Shown: positions 34,385 through 43,964 of the stretch, piece after piece
Position numbering within the stretch: position 1 is the stretch's first letter
How the letters are laid out: every line of letters starts with the position of its first letter
Origin: Lachnospiraceae bacterium
Lineage (GTDB): Bacteria > Bacillota > Clostridia > Lachnospirales > Lachnospiraceae
NCBI GenBank assembly: GCA_024403235.1
Contig: JAKSSF010000004.1
Coordinates: 1-64,000 of the forward strand
DNA length: 64,000 nt
Direction: 5' to 3'
Program-made: the position numbers and the translations under genes
The notes under the pieces: model-generated
What the model saw: only the letters and a program-made list of their open reading frames with translations
Database searches by the model: none
What the model was told of the DNA's origin: nothing

Positions 34385-34834
34385 GTGAAAGGAAATCGAC
34401 AGGAGAAAATTCTGGAATTAATAGAGCAATATGATATTGGAACCCAGACCCAACTGGCAGAGCACTTACAGGCAGCCGGATATGATGTGACTCAGGCAAC
34501 AGTTTCCAGAGATATTCGTAAATTAAAGTTATCCAAAGTATCTACCACCGGCGGCAAACAGAAATATGTAGGGGCAAAGCAAGAGGATAGCAAACTGGGA
34601 GAGAAATACATCCGTGTGTTAAAGGATGGATTTATTTCTATGGCAAGTGCTCAAAATATTTTGGTGATCAAAACTGTGCCCGGTATGGCTATGGCAGTGG
34701 CGGCAGCCATTGACGCTATGCACATGAACCAGATTGTAGGGAGTATTGCAGGGGATGACACCATTATGGCTGCCATTCGTACCACAGAAGAAACTCCCGG
34801 TGTAATGGAACACATTCGCAAGATTTTAAAATAG
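34385..34834 (+). CDS. argR: Arginine repressor ArgR
   Basis: ArgR is the arginine-sensing hexameric regulator of arginine metabolism. The 149-residue protein has an N-terminal winged helix (residues 1-70; ATVSRDIRKLKLSKV) and a C-terminal oligomerisation and arginine-binding domain (about 80-149), with AMAVAAAIDAM and GSIAGDDTIMAAIRT holding the ligand-binding Asp. It begins with GTG 34385, with GAGGAAG upstream. No obvious ARG box was searched for systematically. Confidence 0.95.
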   Translation: MKGNRQEKILELIEQYDIGTQTQLAEHLQAAGYDVTQATVSRDIRKLKLSKVSTTGGKQKYVGAKQEDSKLGEKYIRVLKDGFISMASAQNILVIKTVPGMAMAVAAAIDAMHMNQIVGSIAGDDTIMAAIRTTEETPGVMEHIRKILK

Positions 34835-34877
34835 ATAGTTGGCCTTTCTGGAAGAGAAGGAGAAAGGAAAACAAAAG

Positions 34878-36572
34878 ATGTTATGTAGTTTACATGTAAA
34901 AAATCTAGCTTTAATTGAAGAAGCAGAAATTCAATTCGGTAATGGCTTAAATATTTTATCCGGTGAAACCGGTGCCGGAAAATCCATTGTCATGGGTAGT
35001 GTGAATTTGGCTTTGGGAGCAAAAGCAGATAAGGACATGATTCGAACCGGGGCAGAATATGCTCTGATTGAGTTATTGTTTCAAACCATAAGTCCAAAGC
35101 AAATGGAAAAAATGCAGGAAATGGATTTGCCCATAGAGGAGGATGGCACAGTTTTAATTGTTCGTAAAATTATGCCAAACCGTAGCCAGTGTAAAGTGAA
35201 CGGAGAAACTGTAAGCAGCCGTCAACTGAAAGAATTGGCTTCCCTTTTTATTGATATTCATGGGCAGCATCAGACCGCCGAATTGTTACAGGTAAAGAAG
35301 TATTCTGAGGTATTGGACGATTATATAGGAGAAGAAGCGGCAACGGTAAAAGCTCAGATTAAAACTTCCTATGGCCAGTATGCTAAGTGTCTGGAAGAAC
35401 AGGAAGAGGTTCTGTTAAAGGAAAAGGATTTAAGCAGGGAAAAAGATCTGGCGCAGTATGAAGTAGATGAGATCGATCGTGCTTCTCTGAAGGTGGGAGA
35501 AGATGTGGAATTGGAAGATTCCTATCGTCGAATGGTCCACGCACAAAAAATTCTGGAAGGCTTAAATGTTGCTTATCAGGCAACCAGCCAGGAATCGGAA
35601 TTTTGTGCTTCTGCAAATATAGGTCGTGGCGTAAGAGAACTGCGGAGCATAGCAGCTTTTGATTCCCATATTGAGGAGCTTGCAGAACAACTGAGCGAGA
35701 TTGAAAATCTACTGCACGATTTTTCGTCTGCGGCGGCAGCCTATATGGAAGAATGCGAACTGGATCCATCTGCCCTTGCGCAGGTGGAAGAACGATTGAA
35801 TTTGTACAATCGTATGAAAGAAAAATATGGTAATTCTGTTGAAGATATTTTACAGTATCGAGAGGAAAAATATCAGTATTTAGAACGACTGGAACATTTT
35901 GACCAGTATAAGGAAGAACTGAAACAAAGACTTGCCAAGTGCAAGGAAGAACTGTTCCAAAAGAGTATGTCTCTTTCTGTATTACGAAAAGAGTATGGAA
36001 AGAAATTGGAAAAAGAGCTGGCAGATTGTTTAAGGGAATTGAATTTTTCTTCTGTGGAATTGGAAATAGAAGTATTAGAAAAGCAGGATAGCTTTAGCGC
36101 AGAGGGCTTTAATGAGATTGATTTTAAGATAAGCTTGAATCCGGGAGAACCCCTTCGCTCTATCAGTAAAGTGGCCTCCGGTGGTGAACTTTCCCGTATT
36201 ATGCTTGCCTTAAAAACGGTGATGGCAGATAAGGAACAGATCGATACTTTGATTTTTGATGAAATCGATAGCGGAATTAGTGGACAGACAGCCTGGAAGA
36301 TTTCTGAAAAAATGGCTGTTTTGGGAAGCAGACACCAACTCATTTGCATTACCCATTTGCCCCAGATTGCAGCAATGGCAGATACCCATTTCTTAATTGA
36401 AAAGTCTATGGTAGATGGTAGAAATGTCACAAGTCTGTATCCTCTTTCAGAGGAAGATGGCATTTTAGAAATTGCCAGATTAGTAAGTGGCAGTACCGTG
36501 ACAGAGGGCAGTATAGCAAATGCCAGAGAGTTAAAAGACTTGGCAATAAAAACAAAGGAAACTTGTAAGTAA
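34878..36572 (+). CDS. recN: DNA repair protein RecN
   Basis: RecN is an SMC-like ATPase acting early in double-strand break repair. The 564-residue protein has Walker A GETGAGKS near 29, a long central coiled coil (about 155-370), the ABC signature SGGELSRIMLALK near 433, and LIFDEIDSGISG as Walker B near 457. The start ATG 34878 follows AAGGAGAAAGG; an ATG at 34839 would add thirteen non-conserved residues. A terminator separates it from spoIVB. Confidence 0.95.
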   Translation: MLCSLHVKNLALIEEAEIQFGNGLNILSGETGAGKSIVMGSVNLALGAKADKDMIRTGAEYALIELLFQTISPKQMEKMQEMDLPIEEDGTVLIVRKIMPNRSQCKVNGETVSSRQLKELASLFIDIHGQHQTAELLQVKKYSEVLDDYIGEEAATVKAQIKTSYGQYAKCLEEQEEVLLKEKDLSREKDLAQYEVDEIDRASLKVGEDVELEDSYRRMVHAQKILEGLNVAYQATSQESEFCASANIGRGVRELRSIAAFDSHIEELAEQLSEIENLLHDFSSAAAAYMEECELDPSALAQVEERLNLYNRMKEKYGNSVEDILQYREEKYQYLERLEHFDQYKEELKQRLAKCKEELFQKSMSLSVLRKEYGKKLEKELADCLRELNFSSVELEIEVLEKQDSFSAEGFNEIDFKISLNPGEPLRSISKVASGGELSRIMLALKTVMADKEQIDTLIFDEIDSGISGQTAWKISEKMAVLGSRHQLICITHLPQIAAMADTHFLIEKSMVDGRNVTSLYPLSEEDGILEIARLVSGSTVTEGSIANARELKDLAIKTKETCK

Positions 36573-36594
36573 AATTGAAAAAAATCCATATACT

Positions 36595-36628
36595 AAGAAG
36601 GATGCATTTGGCATCCTTCTTTCTTTAT
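36595..36628 (+). terminator. Rho-independent terminator after recN
   Basis: AAGAAGGATGC (36595-36605) pairs with GCATCCTTCTT (36611-36621) around ATTTG, followed by TCTTT. Strong stem. Confidence 0.88.
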
Positions 36629-36661
36629 TGCCATTTTTCGAAAATGAGGTGGATTTTTTAT

Positions 36662-37909
36662 ATGACAAAACAATGGAAAAAACTATTTTTAATTACATTA
36701 GGTGGAATCACCTTTACAGCATTTCTTTGGCTACTGTATATCTGGATGCAAATGCCGGAAACTATCCATGTGAAGGTAGGAAAAGAACAGCAGATGGAAT
36801 TCTATGTACCGGTTACTGCAACCATTTCGAAAACGAATTATACTGATAATTCCTATGTAAATCAGGCTTTTCAGGTCAAGCTAAATGGACCTGTCACTTT
36901 TTATGGAGAGAGTGAGAATACCTATGAAATGCAGGTAAAACTGTTCGGTGTTATTCCTTTTAAGACCATGTCTATTGCTGTGATAGAGAATTCGAAGCTG
37001 ATTCCATTAGGGGAACCGGTAGGGGTTTATGTAAAAACCAAAGGGGTAATGGTATTGGACACCGGGACCTTTATGGGAATGGATGGCCAGGAAAAAGACC
37101 CTGCTAAGTCTCTATTAAAAGCGGGTGACTATATCCAATGTGTCAATGGAAAAGACCTGGAAAACAAAAAAGAGTTCATGGAGTGTATTGAGCATTGTGA
37201 TGGAAACCCTATTCAATTAGAAATTAAGAGAGGCACAGAAAAGAAAACCATTTGGCTGCAGCCTGTATTAGACAATAAAGAACAGTATAAAGCCGGTTTG
37301 TGGGTGCGGGATAATGCCCAAGGAGTAGGCACCTTAACTTATCTAGACCAATTTGGCACCTTTGGAGCACTAGGACATGGTATCAATGATATGGATACAG
37401 GGAAACTTTTGGAAATAGAAGGTGGCAGTTTGTTTCATGTGGATATTGTATCTATTTTAAAAGGGGAAGCCGGAAATCCGGGAGAATTATCCGGTATTAT
37501 TACCTATACCAAGAACAGTAAAATGGGAGATGTTTTTTGGAATAAAGAAAGCGGTATTTACGGGGAATTAAAGTCCTGGTCAACTAGAGAGCCAGCTTTA
37601 GACATCGGCTTAAAACAGGAGGTGCATAAGGGAAAGGCCCAGATTTTAACTACTGTATCAGAGAAAGCGGAATACTATGATGTGGAGATACTAAATACTC
37701 ACTTAAGAAATGACAATATTAACCGTGGAATTGAGTTGCAGGTCACCGATCCAAGGCTTTTGGAGCAAACCGGAGGCATAATTCAAGGCATGAGTGGCAG
37801 TCCCATATTACAGGATGGAAAAGTAATAGGAGCCGTTACCCATGTTTTAGTGAATGATCCTACAAAAGGGTACGGCATTTTTATAGAAAATATGTTGGAA
37901 AAGGAATGA
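36662..37909 (+). CDS. spoIVB: SpoIVB peptidase (S55 family)
   Basis: SpoIVB is the forespore-secreted serine protease that triggers pro-sigma-K processing. The 415-residue protein has one N-terminal membrane helix (LFLITLGGITFTAFLWLLY), a PDZ domain (about 130-210) and the S55 peptidase domain with His in GALGHGI near 238 and the catalytic Ser in QGMSGSPI near 378. Start set at ATG 36662 with GAGGTGG upstream; an ATG at 36575 precedes the recN terminator and is unlikely. In related genomes spo0A usually follows; here a WYL regulator does. Confidence 0.93.
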   Translation: MTKQWKKLFLITLGGITFTAFLWLLYIWMQMPETIHVKVGKEQQMEFYVPVTATISKTNYTDNSYVNQAFQVKLNGPVTFYGESENTYEMQVKLFGVIPFKTMSIAVIENSKLIPLGEPVGVYVKTKGVMVLDTGTFMGMDGQEKDPAKSLLKAGDYIQCVNGKDLENKKEFMECIEHCDGNPIQLEIKRGTEKKTIWLQPVLDNKEQYKAGLWVRDNAQGVGTLTYLDQFGTFGALGHGINDMDTGKLLEIEGGSLFHVDIVSILKGEAGNPGELSGIITYTKNSKMGDVFWNKESGIYGELKSWSTREPALDIGLKQEVHKGKAQILTTVSEKAEYYDVEILNTHLRNDNINRGIELQVTDPRLLEQTGGIIQGMSGSPILQDGKVIGAVTHVLVNDPTKGYGIFIENMLEKE

Positions 37910-37914
37910 AAATA

Positions 37915-37943
37915 TTGGAAGTTGATGTATTTTATTGTATGAT
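37915..37943 (+). promoter_or_regulatory. Sigma-A promoter of the WYL regulator gene
   Basis: TTGGAA (37915-37920), 17-base spacer, TATGAT (37938-37943); good spacing, 46 bases before the start. Confidence 0.5.
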
Positions 37944-37989
37944 AAAAGAGGCGTACCACAAGATATAGAGAATAACGAGGAGAAAAGTT

Positions 37990-38991
37990 ATGCCTAGAGG
38001 AACCAATCAGAAACTCAAATTGTTATATTTGATGAAAATACTGTTGGAAAATACAGATGAAAATCATGGTATGACGCTTCAGGAAATTTTATCTAAATTG
38101 GAAGAGCAGGAAATCACTGCGGAACGGAAAAGCCTATATAATGATTTTGAGATGCTTCGTAAATACGGAGTGGATGTCATTGGGGAACAGCAGGATAAGA
38201 TTTATGTTTATAAAGTGGTGAGCAGAGAATTTGAATTGGCAGAACTGAAACTTTTAGTAGATTCTGTACAGGCGGCTCGTTTTATTACGGAAAAGAAATC
38301 CAAAGAGTTAATCAAGAAGATAGAGAGTTTTGTTAGTAAATATGAGGCCAGTCAGTTGCATAGACAGGTCTATCTGACCCAAAGGAATAAAACTCTGAAT
38401 GAAAATATTTATTACAATGTTGACAGTATTCATCAAGCCATTGGAGAAAATGTGAAAATTCGTTTTCAGTATTTTCAATGGAATGTGAAAAAGGAAATGG
38501 AGCTTCGCCATAATGGGGAATTCTATGTGGTTAGTCCCTGGGTCCTTTCCTGGGATGACGAATATTATTATTTAGTGGCCTTTGATCAAAAAGACAGTAA
38601 GTTGAAGCATTTTCGCGTAGATAAAATACTTCATATACAGTTATTGGAGGAAGCCAGAGAGATTACAGAAGAGTTTCGTAACTTTGATTTGGCAGCCTAT
38701 GCACAAAAAACCTTTGGTATGTTTCATGGCGAAGAACAGCAGGTAAAATTGGTATGCGAAAATAGAATGGCCGGGGTAATGATAGATCGATTCGGGACAG
38801 AAATTTCCATGCGACCGATAGATGATACCCACTTTGCTGCCAGAGTTAAGGTGGCTGTTAGCCCACAGTTTTTTGGGTGGGTTGTGTCCTTGGGAGATGC
38901 TGTTGTCATCGAAGGACCGGAAGCTGTGGTAGAAGCCATGAAGGCAGAGGTGGAAAGACTCAGTAAACAGTATGGTTTATTGCAAACATAA
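37990..38991 (+). CDS. WYL-domain transcriptional regulator
   Basis: A 333-residue regulator with an N-terminal winged helix (about 1-65; MTLQEILSKLEEQEITAERKSLYNDFEMLRKYGV in adjoining segments), a middle WYL domain (about 150-235; SPWVLSWDDEYYYLVAFD) and a C-terminal WCX-like domain (about 245-330). WYL proteins bind single-stranded DNA or small ligands and regulate diverse genes. Ligand and targets are unknown. GAGGAGAAAAG precedes ATG. The promoter of the next gene lies inside its last codons. Confidence 0.88.
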   Translation: MPRGTNQKLKLLYLMKILLENTDENHGMTLQEILSKLEEQEITAERKSLYNDFEMLRKYGVDVIGEQQDKIYVYKVVSREFELAELKLLVDSVQAARFITEKKSKELIKKIESFVSKYEASQLHRQVYLTQRNKTLNENIYYNVDSIHQAIGENVKIRFQYFQWNVKKEMELRHNGEFYVVSPWVLSWDDEYYYLVAFDQKDSKLKHFRVDKILHIQLLEEAREITEEFRNFDLAAYAQKTFGMFHGEEQQVKLVCENRMAGVMIDRFGTEISMRPIDDTHFAARVKVAVSPQFFGWVVSLGDAVVIEGPEAVVEAMKAEVERLSKQYGLLQT

Positions 38992-39008
38992 ACAGTCTGG
39001 ATTATAAT
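38980..39008 (+). promoter_or_regulatory. Sigma-A promoter of the envelope island
   Basis: TTGCAA (38980-38985), exactly 17 bases, TATAAT (39003-39008). It overlaps the 3' end of the WYL gene and stands 45 bases before the large surface protein. Confidence 0.6.
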
Positions 39009-39052
39009 AAAAGTAATGCGTACAATTATGGTTTATCCTGAAGGAGGATACG

Positions 39053-42000
39053 ATGAAAAGAAAGTGGATACTATCTTTTGGCAGCTTGGGATTGGCTTTC
39101 ATTCTTGCGTTTGGAGCAGGAGCAAATAAAGAATATGCAGCAATTTCCTTTGATGGTGTAGAAATTCTTACAGAGGCATTAGAGGACAACTCCAGTGGGT
39201 TTGTAACTCCCGTTTTAGATATTGCGGCTTTAGAGAATGGCCCTATCTCTTTTACCATAGAGGAAGAGGAGATTAGCTATTTGGGAGGCAGTACGCAAAG
39301 TGTAGATTTGTCTGCAAATACTACCTCAGATTGGGAACCGGAATTTTACGCAGAGCAGTATTATGATGGAGAATTGCCGGGAGAAGAAGAATGGGATGCC
39401 TACATATTGCAAAAAGCACAGTCTGGGTTATGGCAAAGTAGCTTTGATGGGCAGATTAGTATGCTCTTTGCGCACCCTGTTCATTTGGCTGGTAGGGATA
39501 ATTTATCAGATCCATTATTACAGAGATTATATGATGAAACCCAGGACTGGTTGAACCGTTTTTTACAGGGAGATGTAAATAGTGGTTATGTGGAATATAA
39601 CCAGACAACCGGCATTTATAATGTGGGAGTAGAGTTTGGTCCAATGGAACTAGCAGACGGAAAGATACTGTTTGAAGTGTCCCATGCTATTTTGGCGGAT
39701 AATCCCTTTGGTATCTATTGGTTTAATAAGCGTAATACATTAAGCATGAGAAATAATATATGGCGCCTTGGATTTGATGTGGCGCCGGAGTATGTACAAG
39801 ATGGTCAGATTGTCATACTAACAGACAGTGTGAATCGTGCTGTTGCAAATATCCGAAAGGCAGTAAATGACAATCAGGGGAAATCAGACTACGAGAAACT
39901 GTGGGCGTATTATCAATATATTATGGATTGTACATCCTATAATTATGATGCAGAAAAAAATTTGGGAACTGTTTTGAATGCCCATAATTTAATTTGGGCA
40001 TTTGATGGAGATCCGAATACAAAGATAGTATGTGAAGGCTATTCCAAAGCGTTTAAATATCTGTGTGATTTAAGCGATTTTCAGAGTGATGATACACAGA
40101 TATATTTAGTGTCCGGTAAAATGGATAGTTCGACAAATGGTTTAAATTCAGGTCCCGGCCATATGTGGAATATAGTATCCATTGGAGGGGAAAATTATTT
40201 TGTGGATGTAACCAATGGAGATGGATCCTTTAATCCACAAAAATTCTTTTTGGATTATGTAAAATCAGGTAGTATGGATTCCTATTATGTGATGAATTCC
40301 GGAATATATTATAAATACGGAGACATTTATGTGTATGGACCATCTATTATGAATATTGCCGATCATCCTTATGTTCCAACTAGCACGGAAGAAGGAACCG
40401 ATTCGGGCTCAGGTTCAGGTACGGAAGAAGGTTCTGGAACAGAAGAAGGATCAGGTTCAGGTTCGGGAGAAGGGTCTGGAACAGAAGAAGGCTCAGGAAC
40501 AGGAGAAGGTTCTGGAACGGGAGAAGGTTCAGGCACAGGAGAAGGAACCGGAACAGGAGAAGGCTCAGGCACAGGAGAAGTATCTGGAACTGAAGTTGAT
40601 CCGGAAGAGCATGTACATAAAGTAAAAACTACAATGATTCCGGTGGCTCCAACTTGTACTACACAAGGAAGAAAAACATATTATATTTGCGATTGTGGAG
40701 ATGCATTTTTAGATGAAGCTTGCACAAAAGCGTATACACCGGATGCGGTGGTAATTCCTGCTACAGGTCATCAGTGGATGGATAATACATATACCTACAT
40801 TAGTGAGAATTATCATGGTATTCCTTGTAGTGTTTGTAATGAATTCAAAGAAGAACAAGCCCATATTTTTGACGAAGGCAGCATTACAAAACAGCCTACA
40901 GAGACAGAAACAGGTTTGAAAACTTATACTTGTGAAAAATGTCAGGGAACTAAAACAGAAAGTATTCCGGCGCTAAATCATGTACATCAGACTGCGCCGG
41001 TGAAGGAAGTAAGTGCATCCTGTACGGAGGATGGCACCAAAGCGCATTATCGTTGTACTGGTTGTGGAAAACTCTTTTCTTACTCTAATGCTACATTGGA
41101 AGTAGAAGAAAAAGATTTGATCATTAAAAAACTTGGCCACGCTTTTGACAGCAAGGGCTGGAAGTATTACAACGGCATGGAACACAGAACCACTTGTACC
41201 AGAAACTGCGGCACCTATGCTTTTGCTGCCCATGGTGATTCCAACAATGATGGAAAATGTGATAAGTGTGGAGCTATTGCTAGTTCCTGCAGTAATATTG
41301 GGTCATGTAACACACCATCTACCGGTGGCAATACCAGTGGTTCCGGTTCAAATTCCGGAAACACGAGTACCGGCTCCGGCAATACCAGTTCCGGATCTGG
41401 CAGTAACACTTCAGGAAGTAGTCAAAAGCCTGTGTCAACAACCCAAACTATGTCAACTGGAACACCGATTGCTATATTAAATGGGGTGTTGGAAATTCCT
41501 ACCATTACACTGCCACAGCCTACAACAGTTACAAAAACAGGCAATACACAGACTACCCAGAGTGTAAATAGTAGCAATACAAAAACACAACAGGCTACGC
41601 AAGGGACCGGTAGTCAAGGTGCTAGCGTATCCAAGGCGGATACACAAACCAATACCGGTAGTAACACCACGACTTCAACCAGAAAGAAAAAGAAAACATC
41701 CGATACTACGGAAACAACAGAAAAATCAGAAACATCAAAAACAACAGAGAAATCGGAGACAACTAAAACTACAGAAAAATCTGAGACTGAGAAAACTAAA
41801 AAAACCGAAACAGAGGCAGCATCTGAGCAAATAAGTGCAGAAAACGAGAACACAGATACTAAGCCGGATACAGATTCTACAGAAGAAAAGAAGCCTACTG
41901 ACATTACAGAAGAATTGGAAAAACCGGATAGCTATGGTCAGGAAACAGAAGTATCTGCTGTAGCAGAAAATGCTCCGACAGATGCACAGGATTGGGCAAC

Positions 42001-42226
42001 GCAAATGGCGCAGGGAACTTCTGAAGGTTTAGATAGTACTGTAGAAAGTACAGGTGTTGGAGGCGTTTTAGACCAGTATCAGTCTGAACCACTTTCTATG
42101 GGAGCAGTCATGAATCTTGTACAAAATGAGCCTATGTTAGTGGCAATTCCGGCAGGAGTATTATTGCTTACGCTTATAGCAGGAATTGGATTTATCGTAG
42201 TGAAAGCGAAAGCGAAAAAGGAGTAA
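39053..42226 (+). CDS. Large transglutaminase-like surface protein with Cys-pair repeats
   Basis: A 1057-residue predicted surface protein. Order of parts: signal peptide (1-25), a mixed region, a transglutaminase-like core near 280-400 (Cys in [10 protein letters not shown] near 326, His in GHMWNI near 369, Asp in YFVDVTNGD near 384), a Gly/Ser/Glu repeat (about 447-515), a set of four small domains with paired cysteines (CTTQG...CDCG; CSVC and CEKC; CTEDG...CTGCG; CTRNCG and CDKCG, about 525-745) that look like short zinc-ribbon or knuckle modules, a Ser/Thr/Gly/Asn-rich stalk (about 750-985) with a nine-residue Lys/Glu/Thr repeat, and a C-terminal membrane helix ([20 protein letters not shown]) with a basic tail. 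No LPxTG is present. It probably projects from the membrane and binds or cross-links polymer. AAGGAGGA precedes ATG. Confidence 0.82.
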   Translation: MKRKWILSFGSLGLAFILAFGAGANKEYAAISFDGVEILTEALEDNSSGFVTPVLDIAALENGPISFTIEEEEISYLGGSTQSVDLSANTTSDWEPEFYAEQYYDGELPGEEEWDAYILQKAQSGLWQSSFDGQISMLFAHPVHLAGRDNLSDPLLQRLYDETQDWLNRFLQGDVNSGYVEYNQTTGIYNVGVEFGPMELADGKILFEVSHAILADNPFGIYWFNKRNTLSMRNNIWRLGFDVAPEYVQDGQIVILTDSVNRAVANIRKAVNDNQGKSDYEKLWAYYQYIMDCTSYNYDAEKNLGTVLNAHNLIWAFDGDPNTKIVCEGYSKAFKYLCDLSDFQSDDTQIYLVSGKMDSSTNGLNSGPGHMWNIVSIGGENYFVDVTNGDGSFNPQKFFLDYVKSGSMDSYYVMNSGIYYKYGDIYVYGPSIMNIADHPYVPTSTEEGTDSGSGSGTEEGSGTEEGSGSGSGEGSGTEEGSGTGEGSGTGEGSGTGEGTGTGEGSGTGEVSGTEVDPEEHVHKVKTTMIPVAPTCTTQGRKTYYICDCGDAFLDEACTKAYTPDAVVIPATGHQWMDNTYTYISENYHGIPCSVCNEFKEEQAHIFDEGSITKQPTETETGLKTYTCEKCQGTKTESIPALNHVHQTAPVKEVSASCTEDGTKAHYRCTGCGKLFSYSNATLEVEEKDLIIKKLGHAFDSKGWKYYNGMEHRTTCTRNCGTYAFAAHGDSNNDGKCDKCGAIASSCSNIGSCNTPSTGGNTSGSGSNSGNTSTGSGNTSSGSGSNTSGSSQKPVSTTQTMSTGTPIAILNGVLEIPTITLPQPTTVTKTGNTQTTQSVNSSNTKTQQATQGTGSQGASVSKADTQTNTGSNTTTSTRKKKKTSDTTETTEKSETSKTTEKSETTKTTEKSETEKTKKTETEAASEQISAENENTDTKPDTDSTEEKKPTDITEELEKPDSYGQETEVSAVAENAPTDAQDWATQMAQGTSEGLDSTVESTGVGGVLDQYQSEPLSMGAVMNLVQNEPMLVAIPAGVLLLTLIAGIGFIVVKAKAKKE
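40396..40590 (+). repeat. Imperfect Gly-Ser-Gly-Thr-Glu/Gly-Glu tandem repeat in coding sequence
   Basis: A low-complexity run of 18-base units of the form GGA-ACA-GGA-GAA-GGT-TCT encodes [12 protein letters not shown] in the large surface protein. The units differ at third positions, so it is an old repeat, but length changes by slippage would stay in frame. Confidence 0.8.
41714..41794 (+). repeat. Three 27-base tandem repeats (TTEKSET-x-K)
   Basis: Three consecutive units (41714-41740, 41741-41767, 41768-41794) code for [18 protein letters not shown] and TTEKSETEK in the stalk of the surface protein, with synonymous differences between units. Confidence 0.8.
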
Positions 42227-42233
42227 AAAGATC

Positions 42234-43313
42234 ATGAAAAAAATCGTACAATTGCTTTTTAGTTTTTCATTGGTTGCAGTAGTTTTGGCAGGCTGTGGAG
42301 GTAGTAGTAACTATTCCACCAGCTCAGCTCCTGCGGAAGCATATGGTGATTATGCCTATATGGAAGAAGCAGCAGAAGCAGCAATGGTAGATAATGGCGG
42401 TATGTGGGCAGAAAAAGAAGTGCCTGCCGGCAATGGAAATGAAAATCTGGAAAAATCTAACCGTAAATTAATCAAAACTGTCAACATGACCTTACAGACT
42501 AAGGAATTTGATACTTTAATCAATAACATTGTGGCAGAGGTAAATGCTTTAGGCGGTTATGTCGAAAATTCTTCTATTAGTGGTAATAGTTATTATGGAA
42601 GCGGAACCAGATGGGCCAATTATACCATTCGTATTCCTGCAAAGAATTTAGAGCAGTTTGTTATTGCAGCAGGAGAAATGGGCAATGTAACCCAGAAAAA
42701 TGAATCCGTAGAAGATGTGACCTTACAGTATGTGGACACAGAAAGCCGTAAAAAATCACTGGAAACAGAGCAGAAACGCTTGCTTGAGTTAATGGAACAA
42801 GCAGAATCTATGGAAGATATTTTAGCCATAGAGAGTAAGCTTTCTGAAATTCGCTACCAGTTAGAAAACTATGGAAGCCAGCTTCGTGTACTGGATAACC
42901 AGATTGATTATAGCAAGGTATACATAGATATTGATGAAGTAGAGCGTATTACTGAGGTAAGAGAAAAAACCTTCTTCGAAGAAATTGCAGAGCGTTTTGA
43001 TGATAATGTTTATGCAGTAAAGAAAGGACTTAGAAACTTTACCATTTGGTTCATTGGTTCCTTGCCGATATTTGCTGTATGGGCAGTAGTTCTTTTCATT
43101 GTATATCTGATTGTACGGAAATGTATGCCGTTTATTCAGGAAAAAACCAGAGCAAGAAGAGAAAAGAATTGGGAAAAGATTGCCCGTAAAAAAGCCCTTC
43201 GTGAACAACAGGTGGCAGAGAGAAAAGCCCGTATTGAAGCAAGAAGAGGTCAGAGAAAAAAGGGAAAACCAAATACGGAAGGAACCCAGGAAACACCTGA
43301 GAATAAAGAATAG
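42234..43313 (+). CDS. DUF4349 lipoprotein
   Basis: A 359-residue lipoprotein with lipobox VLAGC (Cys 21), a DUF4349 domain (about 75-265; RKLIKTVNMTLQTKEFD at the start, then VDTESRKKSLETEQKRLLELMEQAE and the coiled region), a membrane helix near 268-295 (WFIGSLPIFAVWAVVLFIVYLIV) and a strongly basic cytoplasmic tail. The family is common in Firmicutes and of unknown function. It lies seven bases after the large surface protein, so the two are co-transcribed. The combination of lipid anchor and TM segment places the coiled domain outside. Confidence 0.88.
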   Translation: MKKIVQLLFSFSLVAVVLAGCGGSSNYSTSSAPAEAYGDYAYMEEAAEAAMVDNGGMWAEKEVPAGNGNENLEKSNRKLIKTVNMTLQTKEFDTLINNIVAEVNALGGYVENSSISGNSYYGSGTRWANYTIRIPAKNLEQFVIAAGEMGNVTQKNESVEDVTLQYVDTESRKKSLETEQKRLLELMEQAESMEDILAIESKLSEIRYQLENYGSQLRVLDNQIDYSKVYIDIDEVERITEVREKTFFEEIAERFDDNVYAVKKGLRNFTIWFIGSLPIFAVWAVVLFIVYLIVRKCMPFIQEKTRARREKNWEKIARKKALREQQVAERKARIEARRGQRKKGKPNTEGTQETPENKE

Positions 43314-43327
43314 GGGATGAGTCATTC

Positions 43328-43933
43328 ATGAGCCTATGGTATATCCTAATTGGCATAGGAGTCTTGATAGGATTACTTTTTGTGATAGATTGGCGTCTTT
43401 TTGGTTGGCCTAAAAAAGATTCTAAGAAAACGAATTTTCCTGGCAAATATTTAATTCCCCAAAGAACTTTTATTGCTTATCAGTCGGAAAATCAATGCGC
43501 CGGGTTCTCTACAGCCTATGTACTGCGATATTTAGGAGAAGCAGTTCAGGGAAAAGAGATGTATGATAGACTACCCGGGAAATGGAAAATCGGCGCAGTT
43601 ATGCCCAAAAGCATAAAGCAGTATTTGGAAACCAAAGGAAGAACCTGTCTGTATCTAAAAGGGAATTTGGATACCCTAAAAATGCAGATTAGTCAGGGAA
43701 ATCTGATAATTGTATTTTTACGGACATATCCCCAAAAGCCATATTTGCATTATGCTGTAGTAGTGGGATATGAGGAAGAGAAAATCTACTTGGCGGATTC
43801 TTTCTTCCCTTTGCAAAATTGCGAAACTCCGTTGTATAACAGAATGCTTTCTACAGAAGAATTTATGCAGGTTTGGAATACGGCCAGTTTTTATATGCCA
43901 TGTCATAAATATACTTATTTACTGATTCAGTAA
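43328..43933 (+). CDS. Membrane-anchored C39-like papain-fold peptidase
   Basis: A 201-residue protein with an N-terminal membrane helix (about 3-21) and a C39-like cysteine peptidase domain: catalytic Cys in NQCAGFSTAYVLR near 58, His in YLHYAVVVGY near 140, and Asp in YLADSFF near 157. C39 enzymes cut double-glycine leaders or other exported peptides; a stand-alone domain facing outward could process surface proteins. The substrate is unknown, and no ABC transporter is next to it. It starts 15 bases after the DUF4349 gene. Confidence 0.75.
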   Translation: MSLWYILIGIGVLIGLLFVIDWRLFGWPKKDSKKTNFPGKYLIPQRTFIAYQSENQCAGFSTAYVLRYLGEAVQGKEMYDRLPGKWKIGAVMPKSIKQYLETKGRTCLYLKGNLDTLKMQISQGNLIIVFLRTYPQKPYLHYAVVVGYEEEKIYLADSFFPLQNCETPLYNRMLSTEEFMQVWNTASFYMPCHKYTYLLIQ

Positions 43934-43964
43934 AGAAATGTGTGTATAAAACAAAAGAGGAATT

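Noticed and set aside
40396..40590. Regular repeat that might be read as a CRISPR array
   Set aside because: The units are contiguous without spacers, are in frame within a surface protein, and code for Gly/Ser/Thr/Glu.
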